A stretch of DNA of 12,630 bases from Clostridia bacterium (GTDB taxonomy: Bacteria > Bacillota_A > Clostridia > Oscillospirales > CAG-272), in NCBI GenBank assembly GCA_017546745.1, contig JAFYRZ010000174.1, positions 1-12,630 of the forward strand, in the 5' to 3' direction. This document shows positions 1-6,296 of this stretch, in pieces. Under the pieces are notes generated by a model, which was not told the origin of the DNA, made no database searches, and saw only the letters and a list, made by a program, of their open reading frames with translations. A program made the translations under genes and the position numbers. Numbering within the stretch: position 1 is the stretch's first letter; each line of letters starts with the position of its first letter.

Positions 1-445
1 CCCATAATTTTACGTCACCCGATTCGAGTGCGCCAAAGGTTATCGCTCTGCCGCCCGACCGACCGTGCGCGCGCTGGTCGATAAGCAGAAGGTTGTGTCC
101 GCATTTTAGCGCCTCGTATGCTCCTCCGTAAAGATCGTGAGGGCCCATGCTGCGGTAGCCGTGCGCCTGCAGCTCTATCGGCGCGCCGTCCTTTACGTGG
201 AAATAGTCGGCAACGAGCAGAGCCCCGTCGCGTGCGGTGATGCGCACCTCCTCGCGCTTATGCGAGAGGATAAAGTCTATATTTTTGTGCATTACGGAAA
301 AGTTTTTCTTCGCGGTCTCGCTTTTCACCTCGTAGGGGTCGGTCATATATTTTCCGCCTCCAAAGGGTGGTTTAAAGACAAGGTAGGATAGGATAAGCGT
401 GGCGAATATCAAAAAAGCCGCGCCCCCGAAAATCAAATAGGGCAT
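1..445 (-). CDS. Membrane-anchored alpha/beta hydrolase, N-terminal part (runs off the left edge)
   Basis: The reverse strand reads open from an ATG at 445 to the window edge, giving 148 codons of a longer protein. Residues 1-24 are strongly hydrophobic and form a likely N-terminal membrane anchor or uncleaved signal. From about residue 66 an alpha/beta-hydrolase core begins. It has an HGYRS oxyanion-type motif at 95-99, then the DQRAHGRSGG block at 123-132 and TFG..ESGD at 137-144, as in YfhR/BAAT-like serine hydrolases. The nucleophile elbow (GxSxG) and the rest of the triad would lie beyond the window, so catalysis and substrate cannot be judged. An AGGGGG ribosome binding site precedes the ATG and a sigma-A-like promoter lies upstream at 476-504. 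The family covers esterases, lipases and peptidases, and the sequence does not separate them. The family call is fairly secure; the specific role is unknown. Confidence 0.8.
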   Translation of the reverse strand, partial: MPYLIFGGAAFLIFATLILSYLVFKPPFGGGKYMTDPYEVKSETAKKNFSVMHKNIDFILSHKREEVRITARDGALLVADYFHVKDGAPIELQAHGYRSMGPHDLYGGAYEALKCGHNLLLIDQRAHGRSGGRAITFGALESGDVKLW

Positions 446-475
446 ACGTCCCCCTTTTTAAAAATACTTATATAT

Positions 476-504
476 ATTTTGACAGAAAAGTGTAAAAAAG
501 TCAA
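476..504 (-). promoter_or_regulatory. Sigma-A-like promoter of the alpha/beta hydrolase gene
   Basis: On the minus strand, TTGACT (499-504) and CAAAAT (476-481) are separated by exactly 17 bp. A TG dinucleotide one base before the -10 gives it an extended character. It would start transcription about 35 nt upstream of the ATG at 445. The -10 is imperfect, so this is a good but not strong prediction. Confidence 0.5.
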
Positions 505-536
505 GTGCGGGAGGGAATTTTTTATTTATTGCGCGT

Positions 537-565
537 GCGCGCGTCATGATTTGCAGGGCGCGCGC
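537..565. repeat. GC-rich inverted repeat between divergent promoters
   Basis: GCGCGCG (537-543) and CGCGCGC (559-565) are complementary 7-bp arms around a 15-nt loop. A second small palindrome, GATTTT-A-AAAATC, lies at 583-595. Both sit between the outward-facing promoters at 476-504 and 610-638 in otherwise AT-rich DNA. They could be operator sites or have no function. No U-tract follows the first one on either strand, so it is not a typical terminator. Confidence 0.35.
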
Positions 566-609
566 CGTTGATACCCCCCTGTGATTTTAAAAATCGCGAA
601 ACAAATTCC

Positions 610-638
610 TTGTTTTTTCTCTCGCTTTGTGCTACAAT
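610..638 (+). promoter_or_regulatory. Extended -10 promoter of the metallopeptidase gene
   Basis: TTGTTT (610-615), a 17-bp spacer and TACAAT (633-638) are preceded by TGC, giving an extended -10. The 14-mer TTTGTGCTACAATA here recurs exactly at 4271-4284. Transcription would begin about 20 nt before the ATG at 663, so the leader is very short and contains little beyond the GGGAGG ribosome binding site (650-655). Confidence 0.65.
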
Positions 639-662
639 ATATTAAAAAAGGGAGGCGGAGCT

Positions 663-1331
663 ATGCAAAGGCGGGTTAATACACCGTATGGTGAGATCGA
701 ATACACCTTTACGCCAAAGGCGGTAAAAAATATAAATATCAGAATTCTTCGCACCGGGGCCGTTAACGTAAGTGCTCCTCGCCGTGCCGATCCTCGCCTT
801 GCGGACGATTTCGTTATTAAAAAGGCGGAGCAAATCATACGCGCAAAGAAGAGGCTTGCCGCACGCGCACCCGAGGACGATGGCGTCCTTCTTTTTGGCA
901 AGCCGCTAACTATACTTTACAAAAATGGGAAGAAGGGCGCGTTTTTCGAGGGCGACACCCTCACTCTTACCCTGCCCGACCCATCTGATACGGCACGCGC
1001 CGCGGCGGCGCTTGACTTATATCTTAGGGAACAGCTCCTTTCGGCGGTCGATAGGATATGTCGGGCATATTTCCCCTATTTCGAGGCTCTCGGCTACCCA
1101 TATCCCGTGATAAAGCTGCGCAAAATGACCTCGCGTTACGGCACCTGCCATACGAAAAATCATATCATAACCATATCAACCACCCTCGTGCGCTCACCCC
1201 TCTGTCTTTTAGAGTTCGTCGTCCTTCACGAGCTTGTGCATTTCATTCACCCGAACCACTCGCCCGCCTTTTATAACGAGCTTTCCGCCCTTATGCCTGA
1301 CTGGAGGGCGCGCCGCGCCGCCCTCAGGTGA
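663..1331 (+). CDS. YgjP/SprT-like zinc metallopeptidase (M48-like, former DUF45)
   Basis: The 222-residue protein belongs to the YgjP-like metallopeptidase family. The C-terminal half carries the family block: SRYGTC at 158-162 (usually SRWGSC), then the zinc site HELVH at 189-193 (H189, E190, H193). A further histidine at 199 in NHSPAF and a WRARR end (214-218) follow, both typical of the family. The N-terminal half (residues 5-110) has the usual beta-rich 'ARRM-like' region with no signal peptide, so the protein is probably cytoplasmic. The reading frame also extends upstream to a TTG at 627, but that lies inside the promoter. The ATG at 663, seven bases after GGGAGG (650-655), is the better start. 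Family members are proposed to be proteases, sometimes near restriction-modification genes, and the substrate here is unknown. It stands alone, with a terminator about 115 bases downstream. Confidence 0.88.
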   Translation: MQRRVNTPYGEIEYTFTPKAVKNINIRILRTGAVNVSAPRRADPRLADDFVIKKAEQIIRAKKRLAARAPEDDGVLLFGKPLTILYKNGKKGAFFEGDTLTLTLPDPSDTARAAAALDLYLREQLLSAVDRICRAYFPYFEALGYPYPVIKLRKMTSRYGTCHTKNHIITISTTLVRSPLCLLEFVVLHELVHFIHPNHSPAFYNELSALMPDWRARRAALR

Positions 1332-1444
1332 TATTTTGCACATTGTGGGGATATACACCCATTTGCGAGCGATCTAAGTTCGAAAAGTGGGGATAACACC
1401 GTTCTCCAATACCAGAATATACCGCAAAGGTGGAGAACCAACAC
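1332..1444. other. Short intergenic stretch with a near-direct repeat and an inverted repeat
   Basis: No gene is supported here. GTGGGGATATACACC (1345-1359) is nearly repeated as GTGGGGATAACACC (1387-1400), 42 bases further on. GTTCTCCA (1401-1408) and TGGAGAAC (1431-1438) form an 8-bp inverted repeat with a 22-nt loop. The stretch lies between the metallopeptidase stop codon and its terminator, so it would be transcribed as a 3' UTR. Confidence 0.3.
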
Positions 1445-1469
1445 AAAAACCGCTGAAAAGCGGTTTTTT
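1445..1469. terminator. Bidirectional intrinsic terminator between convergent genes
   Basis: A 10-bp perfect stem (1445-1454 with 1459-1468) closes on a GAAA tetraloop. The core is ACCGCT/AGCGGT flanked by A5 and T6, so a U-tract follows the hairpin on both strands. It serves the metallopeptidase gene from the left and the GTPase-nuclease gene from the right. Confidence 0.85.
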
Positions 1470-1480
1470 GTATAACGAAA

Positions 1481-1501
1481 GCCACGCGATTATCGCGTGG
1501 C
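1481..1501 (-). terminator. Second hairpin after the GTPase-nuclease gene
   Basis: GCCACGCGA (1481-1489) pairs perfectly with TCGCGTGGC (1493-1501) around a 3-nt loop. On the minus strand it lies 34 bases past the stop codon at 1535 and is followed by TTTCGTTAT. It could be a weak terminator or a 3'-end stabilising hairpin ahead of the stronger terminator at 1445-1469. Confidence 0.55.
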
Positions 1502-1534
1502 TCAATAGAGGCTATTTCGTTGTTATGAGATCGT

Positions 1535-4132
1535 TTATCTTCTCTCCGAAAGCTCGGAGATATCCGAGCTTACCGCGCTGACCTCGGAGATGAATTCCTT
1601 GGGCGACACGCGGAATGCGCCGTTGCCGAGAATGACGAACTGCTCCTGCATATCCGAGGTAACGACGCGGACGAAGGCGTCCCTTGCCATATCGTAGGTG
1701 GCTTTCTCGATATACGCGTCTGCGGTCTGCGACTCCTTGGTGTAGATAACGCTGACTCTGCCAAGCTCGGTGAGGTCACGGTCTGCGCCGGTGCGCTTGT
1801 ATGCGTCGAAAACGACGATAACGCGGCATTTTCGCATAGCGGAGTAGTTGCAGGCGATGCGGATAAGCTCGTCGCGCGCAAGCGAGAGGTCAAGCTCCGC
1901 CTTTCGCCTGAGCGTGTCCCAGGCGAAAATGAGGTTGTAGCCGTCGATGATAAGATACTCGTCGGACGGCTTTTTCGGCTTGCGGGGTTTTTCCTTGGAT
2001 TCGGACCTTGCCGCCTCGTTTACCGTGCGCTCGGAGGCGCGGCGCGGCTTTATCTTGCCGTAGGTCATCTCAAAAATGCGTTCAAGCTCCTTGTCGGTCG
2101 CAACCGCGTCAAGATACGCGCTCGACTTTTTCTTCCTCGGTGCGTCATCACCCTCGACGGCGGGCGCGTCCTCGGTGGCGACCCTCTTCACACCGGTCGG
2201 CTCAACGTGCATAAGCGCGTCTGCCTCGTACCAGGGAACGACGTAGCCCGAGCCTGCCTTACAGAACACCGAGTCTGCGGTGTTTCGCTCGTCAAGGTCG
2301 GGGTCGTAGGCAAATTTTTCAATAATTTCCTCTGCGTTATGGCAGGGGGCGTAGCCCGCCGGGGTCATAACTATCCTGCCCGCGCCCGAGGTATAAGCGC
2401 GAAGCTCGGTAGCGTACGAGCGCATCGTATAGACAGGTGCGTTGCCCTCGAGGGTGGCGGTGTCCTCGGTCGTAACGGTGCTTTTTACCGTGCCGTGAAG
2501 GCGCGAGGTAACGTCGCTCATCGCCCTGCCGAGTGAGGTGAGGGGAAGCTCGATTCTAAAATCAAAGGTCGGCTCAAGGAGTATAGAGATACCCTTTCTT
2601 AGCCCCTGTCTTACCGCGCGATAGGTCGCACGGCGGAAGTCTCCGCCCTCGGTGTGCTTCAGGTGCGCGCGACCTGCCGTGACAGTAATTCTGACGTCGG
2701 TCAGGGGTGAGCCGGTAAGCACTCCGCGGTGCATTTTTTCTTCAAGATGGGTAAGGATAAGCCTCTGCCAGTTAAGCCCGAGCGTATCGGGCGGCAGGTC
2801 AAGCGCCGTAACGATGCCCGACCCCTCGGGGAGGGGCTCAAGCAAAAGATGCACCTCGGCGTAATGGCGGAGCGGCTCAAAGTGGCCCGCGCCGCGCACC
2901 GGCTCGGCAAGCGTTTCCTTATAAAGAACGCGCCCCTCGTCAAAGCCGACCTCAACTCCAAAGCGGTCGCGGATAAGCCTTGTTAAAATTTCAAGCTGTA
3001 TCTCGCCCATAAGCTTAACGCGGATCTCCTTCGTGCCCTCGTCGTAGCTGATGGCAAGCGAGGGGTCCTCCTCGGTAAGCTCGAGAAATCTCATATAGCA
3101 CTCGTGCGGACTTTTGTCCGGCGGGAGAATAATTCTGTAATCAAGCACGGGTGAGAGGCTGGTCATATCGTCCCCCTCAAAGCCGATGCCGCCGCCAACG
3201 CGGGAGGCGGAAAGACCCGTCACCGCAACGACCGCACCCGCCTTAGCCTCTGTGAGCGACTTGTATTTTTCACCCGAATAAAGCCTTATCTCCTCGACCT
3301 TTTCGGTGACGGTGCTTCCGAGCGGGTCGCGCAGGGTGATAACGTCCTTTGGGCGAAGCGTGCCGCCTGTGACCTTAAGGTAGGTGAGCCTTTTTCCGAG
3401 CTTGTCGCGGGATATCTTATACACCCTCGCGCCAAAGAATTTATCGGAATACGACGGCTCGCGCGTGTATTTAAGAATACAGGATAAAAGCTCCTTTACG
3501 CCGTTAAGCTTCAGGGCGGAGCCGAAGAGGGTCGGGAATATGCGGCGCTTTTTTATAGCCGCGGCAATACTGTCCTCCGTTAGGCTGTCGGTCTCAAAAT
3601 ACTCGCCGATAAGCCCCTCGTCCTGCGCGGCACACGTCTCGTAAAACTCGGGGCTGCCTTCTTTGGTGAAATCAACGCAGTGCGACGAGAGGACGGCAGA
3701 GATCTCGCCCATGATATCGGCTCTGCGGCGCTCGGATATATCGGTCTTATTTACAAAAATAAAGGTTGGAACGCCCCTCGCGGCAAGAAGATGCCAGAGG
3801 GTCTTTGTATGCGCGGTAACTCCGTCGGGGGCGCTTATAAGAAGTATCGCGTAGTCCTGCACCGAGAGGGCTCTCTCCGCCTCGCAGGAAAAATCTATGT
3901 GCCCGGGCGTATCGATAAGCGTAATACGCGTGCCCTCCGCCTCGATTATCGCCTGCTTTGAAAATACGGTTATTCCGCGCTCCCTTTCAAGCGCGTGGGT
4001 ATCAAGATATGCGTTTTTCTTGTCAACTCTGCCAAGGGTGTCGACCGCCCCCGTAGAGAAGAGAAGTCCCTCGGAGAGGGTGGTCTTTCCCGCGTCAACG
4101 TGGGCGAGTATTCCGAGTGAGATGGATTTCAT
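1535..4132 (-). CDS. TetM/EF-G-like translational GTPase fused to a C-terminal NYN (YacP/Rae1-like) endonuclease domain
   Basis: The 865-residue protein has two recognisable parts. Residues 1-640 are an EF-G-type ribosomal-protection-like GTPase. They include the P-loop AHVDAGKT (10-17), RGIT switch I (52-55), DTPGH (74-78), NKTD (128-131) and SAL (205-207), then domain II, domain III and a domain IV/V region with a TetM-like YTSG...GYAP segment (580-595). TetM/TetO proteins are about 640 residues, so the GTPase part is full length. A charged linker (about 650-723, with KKK and KEKPRKPKK tracts) leads to a 130-residue NYN domain. Its conserved blocks match YacP/Rae1: IDGYN (729-733), FDAYK (775-779), TKESQTADAYIEK (798-810) and TSDMQEQ (825-831), keeping aspartates D730, D776, D805 and D827. 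Rae1 is a ribosome-associated mRNA endonuclease acting at the A site. I infer a ribosome-directed nuclease or rescue factor; tetracycline resistance is possible but unproven. An AAAGGTGG ribosome binding site precedes the ATG. Confidence 0.9.
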   Translation of the reverse strand: MKSISLGILAHVDAGKTTLSEGLLFSTGAVDTLGRVDKKNAYLDTHALERERGITVFSKQAIIEAEGTRITLIDTPGHIDFSCEAERALSVQDYAILLISAPDGVTAHTKTLWHLLAARGVPTFIFVNKTDISERRRADIMGEISAVLSSHCVDFTKEGSPEFYETCAAQDEGLIGEYFETDSLTEDSIAAAIKKRRIFPTLFGSALKLNGVKELLSCILKYTREPSYSDKFFGARVYKISRDKLGKRLTYLKVTGGTLRPKDVITLRDPLGSTVTEKVEEIRLYSGEKYKSLTEAKAGAVVAVTGLSASRVGGGIGFEGDDMTSLSPVLDYRIILPPDKSPHECYMRFLELTEEDPSLAISYDEGTKEIRVKLMGEIQLEILTRLIRDRFGVEVGFDEGRVLYKETLAEPVRGAGHFEPLRHYAEVHLLLEPLPEGSGIVTALDLPPDTLGLNWQRLILTHLEEKMHRGVLTGSPLTDVRITVTAGRAHLKHTEGGDFRRATYRAVRQGLRKGISILLEPTFDFRIELPLTSLGRAMSDVTSRLHGTVKSTVTTEDTATLEGNAPVYTMRSYATELRAYTSGAGRIVMTPAGYAPCHNAEEIIEKFAYDPDLDERNTADSVFCKAGSGYVVPWYEADALMHVEPTGVKRVATEDAPAVEGDDAPRKKKSSAYLDAVATDKELERIFEMTYGKIKPRRASERTVNEAARSESKEKPRKPKKPSDEYLIIDGYNLIFAWDTLRRKAELDLSLARDELIRIACNYSAMRKCRVIVVFDAYKRTGADRDLTELGRVSVIYTKESQTADAYIEKATYDMARDAFVRVVTSDMQEQFVILGNGAFRVSPKEFISEVSAVSSDISELSERR

Positions 4133-4210
4133 TTTCCGCCCACCTTTCTTTGATTTCTATATAGTAATTCATAAGCAAAAGTGCTTGCTTGCAAGGGCAT
4201 TTCTTAGCAT

Positions 4211-4239
4211 ATTATAGCATATTTTATTTAATTTGTAAA
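4211..4239 (-). promoter_or_regulatory. Strong sigma-A promoter of the GTPase-nuclease gene
   Basis: On the minus strand, TTTACA (4234-4239), a 17-bp spacer and a perfect TATAAT (4211-4216) are preceded by TGC, giving an extended -10. The leader is about 70 nt. I see no leader peptide or attenuator of the tet(M) type in it. The match is near consensus, so expression is probably constitutive and considerable. Confidence 0.8.
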
Positions 4240-4254
4240 GTCGAAACTTTTTTA

Positions 4255-4283
4255 TTGACACAGAGGGGAGTTTGTGCTACAAT
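4255..4283 (+). promoter_or_regulatory. Strong sigma-A promoter of the HPr-like gene
   Basis: A perfect TTGACA (4255-4260), a 17-bp spacer and TACAAT (4278-4283) with an upstream TGC form a near-consensus promoter. Its -35 lies only 15 bp from the -35 of the divergent promoter at 4211-4239, so the two polymerase sites are back to back. Confidence 0.85.
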
Positions 4284-4312
4284 AATAAAAAAAGAATAAG
4301 GAGGATTTTCAA

Positions 4313-4543
4313 ATGAAGACCGTACAGATCACCCTTAAGAGCATTCAGGACATAAGAACCTTTGTTAACGAGGTAACCCTTTTGGATTACGACGTTGACC
4401 TTGAGCAGGGAAGATATAAGGTAGATGCAAAGAGCATTATGGGCATTTTCGCTCTCGATACCCTCTCTCCCATCACCGTTATCGCACATTCCGATGCTAA
4501 GGCGGACGCGTTCTTTGAAAGAATTAAGGCGTTTGTTGTTTGA
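4313..4543 (+). CDS. HPr-like protein lacking the active-site histidine
   Basis: The 76-residue protein aligns over its whole length with the phosphocarrier HPr (about 85-88 residues). The DYDVDLEQGR...KVDAKSIMGI block (25-45) matches the HPr core, and KSIMG keeps the serine (S41) equivalent to regulatory Ser46. The N-terminal active-site segment, normally HARPA around His15, reads SIQDI (10-14). The position of the catalytic histidine is therefore a serine (S10), and the protein cannot act as a standard PTS phosphocarrier. It may be a regulatory or vestigial HPr paralogue, possibly still a target of HPr kinase. The start is firm: AAGGAGG (4298-4304) lies eight bases before the ATG, behind a near-consensus promoter. 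It is a single-gene transcript closed by the terminator at 4567-4612. No PTS or kinase gene is visible in the window. Confidence 0.85.
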   Translation: MKTVQITLKSIQDIRTFVNEVTLLDYDVDLEQGRYKVDAKSIMGIFALDTLSPITVIAHSDAKADAFFERIKAFVV

Positions 4544-4566
4544 TTTTAAGCAAAATAAAAACAAAG

Positions 4567-4612
4567 AAAAACCTGCATTTTGTAACCTGTGGTTTACAAA
4601 ATGCAGGTTTTT
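4567..4612. terminator. Long bidirectional terminator between convergent genes
   Basis: A 19-bp perfect stem (4567-4585 with 4594-4612) encloses an 8-nt loop. The stem core is ACCTGCATTTTGTAA, with A-rich and T-rich flanks that give a U-tract on both strands. It lies between the stop codons of the HPr-like gene (4543) and the methylase gene (4625) and would serve both. Confidence 0.92.
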
Positions 4613-4624
4613 TCATATAAGGGA

Positions 4625-6142
4625 TTATTTTTCGATGATGTGGAGCGTGGGGTTTACGATAGAGTCGCAAGCCTTAACGCTCGTCTGGCGGAGCGCCATA
4701 AGGCGCATACCGATGTTCTCGATAATATTTCTCGGGGGCAGGGGGATCGTGCGCATCTCCTTTGAGTTTATCTGCTTTGACTTTGATACTATCGAGAGAT
4801 ATCTGTCGTAGATGGTCGAGTTAAGAAGCGCGAAAAGACCGTAGGCAAGCCTTGCCGGGATCTCAAGATTTTTGTCCTTCATATCGATAAAGTTGATCTT
4901 GTTGTGCGTGCTTATAAAGCGGTAAGCGGGGAGCTGTGCCGCCATATAGATAGCAGAGTTAAGAAATCTCTCGTCGCTCTTCGCGGGGATCCTTTTAACG
5001 ATGACCATATTCTTGTTTTTCTGTATAAGCGTGGGATTTACCGCCGCGATATACTGCCTCTTTATCGGCTGGGGGAAGCTTATCATACCGCCCTCGATCG
5101 CCGCGGGTCTTATAAGCGGAACGGCACCCTTCGTCGGCTCTGTGAAGAGAAGCCCCTCGCACTTGGAGTCGATAACGAGACCGGTGGACATCTTAAGCCC
5201 GAGGGTGGTGAGCGTTTCGGGGAAGGAGGATATGTATTTTACGATCTTCGAGTCCTCTACACTCTTAGGAAGAGTAAGCGAGCCGTCGGCAGAATTTACG
5301 ACGAAGGAGTAGTCGAGCTCGGGAAGCGAGAGGATGCTCTCGGGCTTACCGTTATCGGTCGAGGTGGTGATGGTAATGCTCTTCGGCTTCTCGCGCTTAC
5401 CGTAGGTAAGGATAAGATTTTTCTTAAGCGGAATAGCGCGGCTCTTATTCTTCTGCGCGCCAACGAAAAGATGAACGCCAAGAAGGCTTACCGCCTCTGC
5501 CATCTCGCGCCTGAAGGGGGTGAGAGATGATGCGCTTGCCACGGTGGTCGGGAGCATTATCGCCGCCTCGCCTCCGTCCTCAAGATGCCTTGCGGTCGCC
5601 CTCGCAAAGAGGAAGGGCGCGCCTATCTTAAGCTGGGTAACTCCGCCGGTCGAGAGAGCCTCCTCCGAGTCCTTTTCGTAAAGCTCTGTCGGCGGGTTGC
5701 ATATAATAAGGTCGTATTTGTCCTCCACGGTATCGCGGAAGGTAACGGTATAGTGCTTCTTGCTCTCGGTGAGGTAGTTTTCCTCGTAAACCGTGATATA
5801 AAGGCGGGCGCCAAAGTCGTGGCGCGCCTTCTTCCTTATCCTCTCAAGGTTGTCCTTAAGCATAGGAAGATATACCTCGCTGTTTTCGTAGCAGGTAACG
5901 AACACCGTCTTACAGTCGGGACATTCCTTAAGAATACGCTCGATAAGCGCGGCGGCAAGAATTCCCGTTCCCGCACCGGGGTCGAGAATGGTATAGGACG
6001 TACGCGCCCTGTCAAGCGTAAGCTTTGAAGCCATAAGCGCCGCGGTCTCCTTTTTGGTAAAGAGTCTGCCGAGCCTTATATTTTCGGTTTTAGATTTCTC
6101 CCTTATGAGCTTTCCCGTGTTTCTTACGGCAAGACCTAACAT
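4625..6142 (-). CDS. Eco57I/BsuBI-like N6-adenine DNA methyltransferase homologue with an NPPT motif
   Basis: The 505-residue protein has the layout of gamma-class N6-adenine methyltransferases. GRLFTKKETAALM (25-37) is the usual 'GQFFTP' entry. DPGAGTG (54-60) is motif I for S-adenosylmethionine, and YDLIICNPPT (143-152) is motif IV. A C-terminal target-recognition region follows, with TGLVID (320-325) and INSKEMRTIPLPP (458-470), as in Eco57I/BsuBI-type enzymes. Motif IV normally reads NPPY/F/W, and here the aromatic that stacks on the flipped base is a threonine (T152). Activity is therefore uncertain. The ATG at 6157 overlaps the ribosome binding site GGAGG (6151-6155). That site lies eight bases before the next ATG at 6142, which I take as the start. 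No restriction endonuclease gene adjoins it on either side, so it looks like an orphan methylase or methylase-derived DNA-binding protein. Confidence 0.85.
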   Translation of the reverse strand: MLGLAVRNTGKLIREKSKTENIRLGRLFTKKETAALMASKLTLDRARTSYTILDPGAGTGILAAALIERILKECPDCKTVFVTCYENSEVYLPMLKDNLERIRKKARHDFGARLYITVYEENYLTESKKHYTVTFRDTVEDKYDLIICNPPTELYEKDSEEALSTGGVTQLKIGAPFLFARATARHLEDGGEAAIMLPTTVASASSLTPFRREMAEAVSLLGVHLFVGAQKNKSRAIPLKKNLILTYGKREKPKSITITTSTDNGKPESILSLPELDYSFVVNSADGSLTLPKSVEDSKIVKYISSFPETLTTLGLKMSTGLVIDSKCEGLLFTEPTKGAVPLIRPAAIEGGMISFPQPIKRQYIAAVNPTLIQKNKNMVIVKRIPAKSDERFLNSAIYMAAQLPAYRFISTHNKINFIDMKDKNLEIPARLAYGLFALLNSTIYDRYLSIVSKSKQINSKEMRTIPLPPRNIIENIGMRLMALRQTSVKACDSIVNPTLHIIEK

Positions 6143-6150
6143 AAAGTGAT

Positions 6151-6155
6151 CCTCC
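6151..6155 (-). promoter_or_regulatory. Ribosome binding site that fixes the methylase start at 6142
   Basis: On the minus strand GGAGG is followed by eight bases and then ATG at 6142. The upstream in-frame ATG at 6157 immediately precedes this site and has no ribosome binding site of its own at normal spacing. Confidence 0.75.
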
Positions 6156-6194
6156 ATCGTGTGTTTTGTATGAGGGGGAGCCTGTCCCCACGGA

Positions 6195-6223
6195 TGAAAA
6201 AACGTTTCTGCCTTGTTTTTTCA
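6195..6223. repeat. Inverted repeat in the methylase 5' leader
   Basis: TGAAAAAAC (6195-6203) and GTTTTTTCA (6215-6223) form a 9-bp stem with an 11-nt loop. It lies just downstream of the predicted minus-strand start site (about 6232), within the roughly 90-nt leader. A GGGG...CCCC pairing (minus strand, about 6175-6189) sits closer to the ribosome binding site. The leader could fold and affect translation, but no known riboswitch class is recognised. Confidence 0.4.
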
Positions 6224-6238
6224 AGAGTTATTAACCAT

Positions 6239-6267
6239 ATTGTAGCACAATTTTCGCCCGTATGCAA
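6239..6267 (-). promoter_or_regulatory. Extended -10 promoter of the methylase gene
   Basis: On the minus strand TTGCAT (6262-6267), a 17-bp spacer and TACAAT (6239-6244) are preceded by TTGTGC. The TTGTGCTACAATA string matches the promoters at 610-638 and 4255-4283. Confidence 0.8.
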
Positions 6268-6296
6268 GAGATTTTTAAGTTTTTTTCCTAAAAATA

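Noticed and set aside
137..391. Plus-strand 84-codon frame
   Set aside because: It is antisense to the alpha/beta hydrolase, which has clear motifs and a proper start.
627..662. TTG start adding 12 residues to the metallopeptidase
   Set aside because: These codons lie within the -10 element and ribosome binding site; the ATG at 663 is correctly spaced from GGGAGG.
1535..4132. A straightforward acquired tetracycline resistance gene
   Set aside because: There is no mobile element, no tet(M)-type leader, base use resembles the neighbours, and the protein carries an extra nuclease domain and a different domain IV tip.
4904..5530. Plus-strand 208-codon frame
   Set aside because: It is antisense to the methylase coding region; the translation resembles no family.
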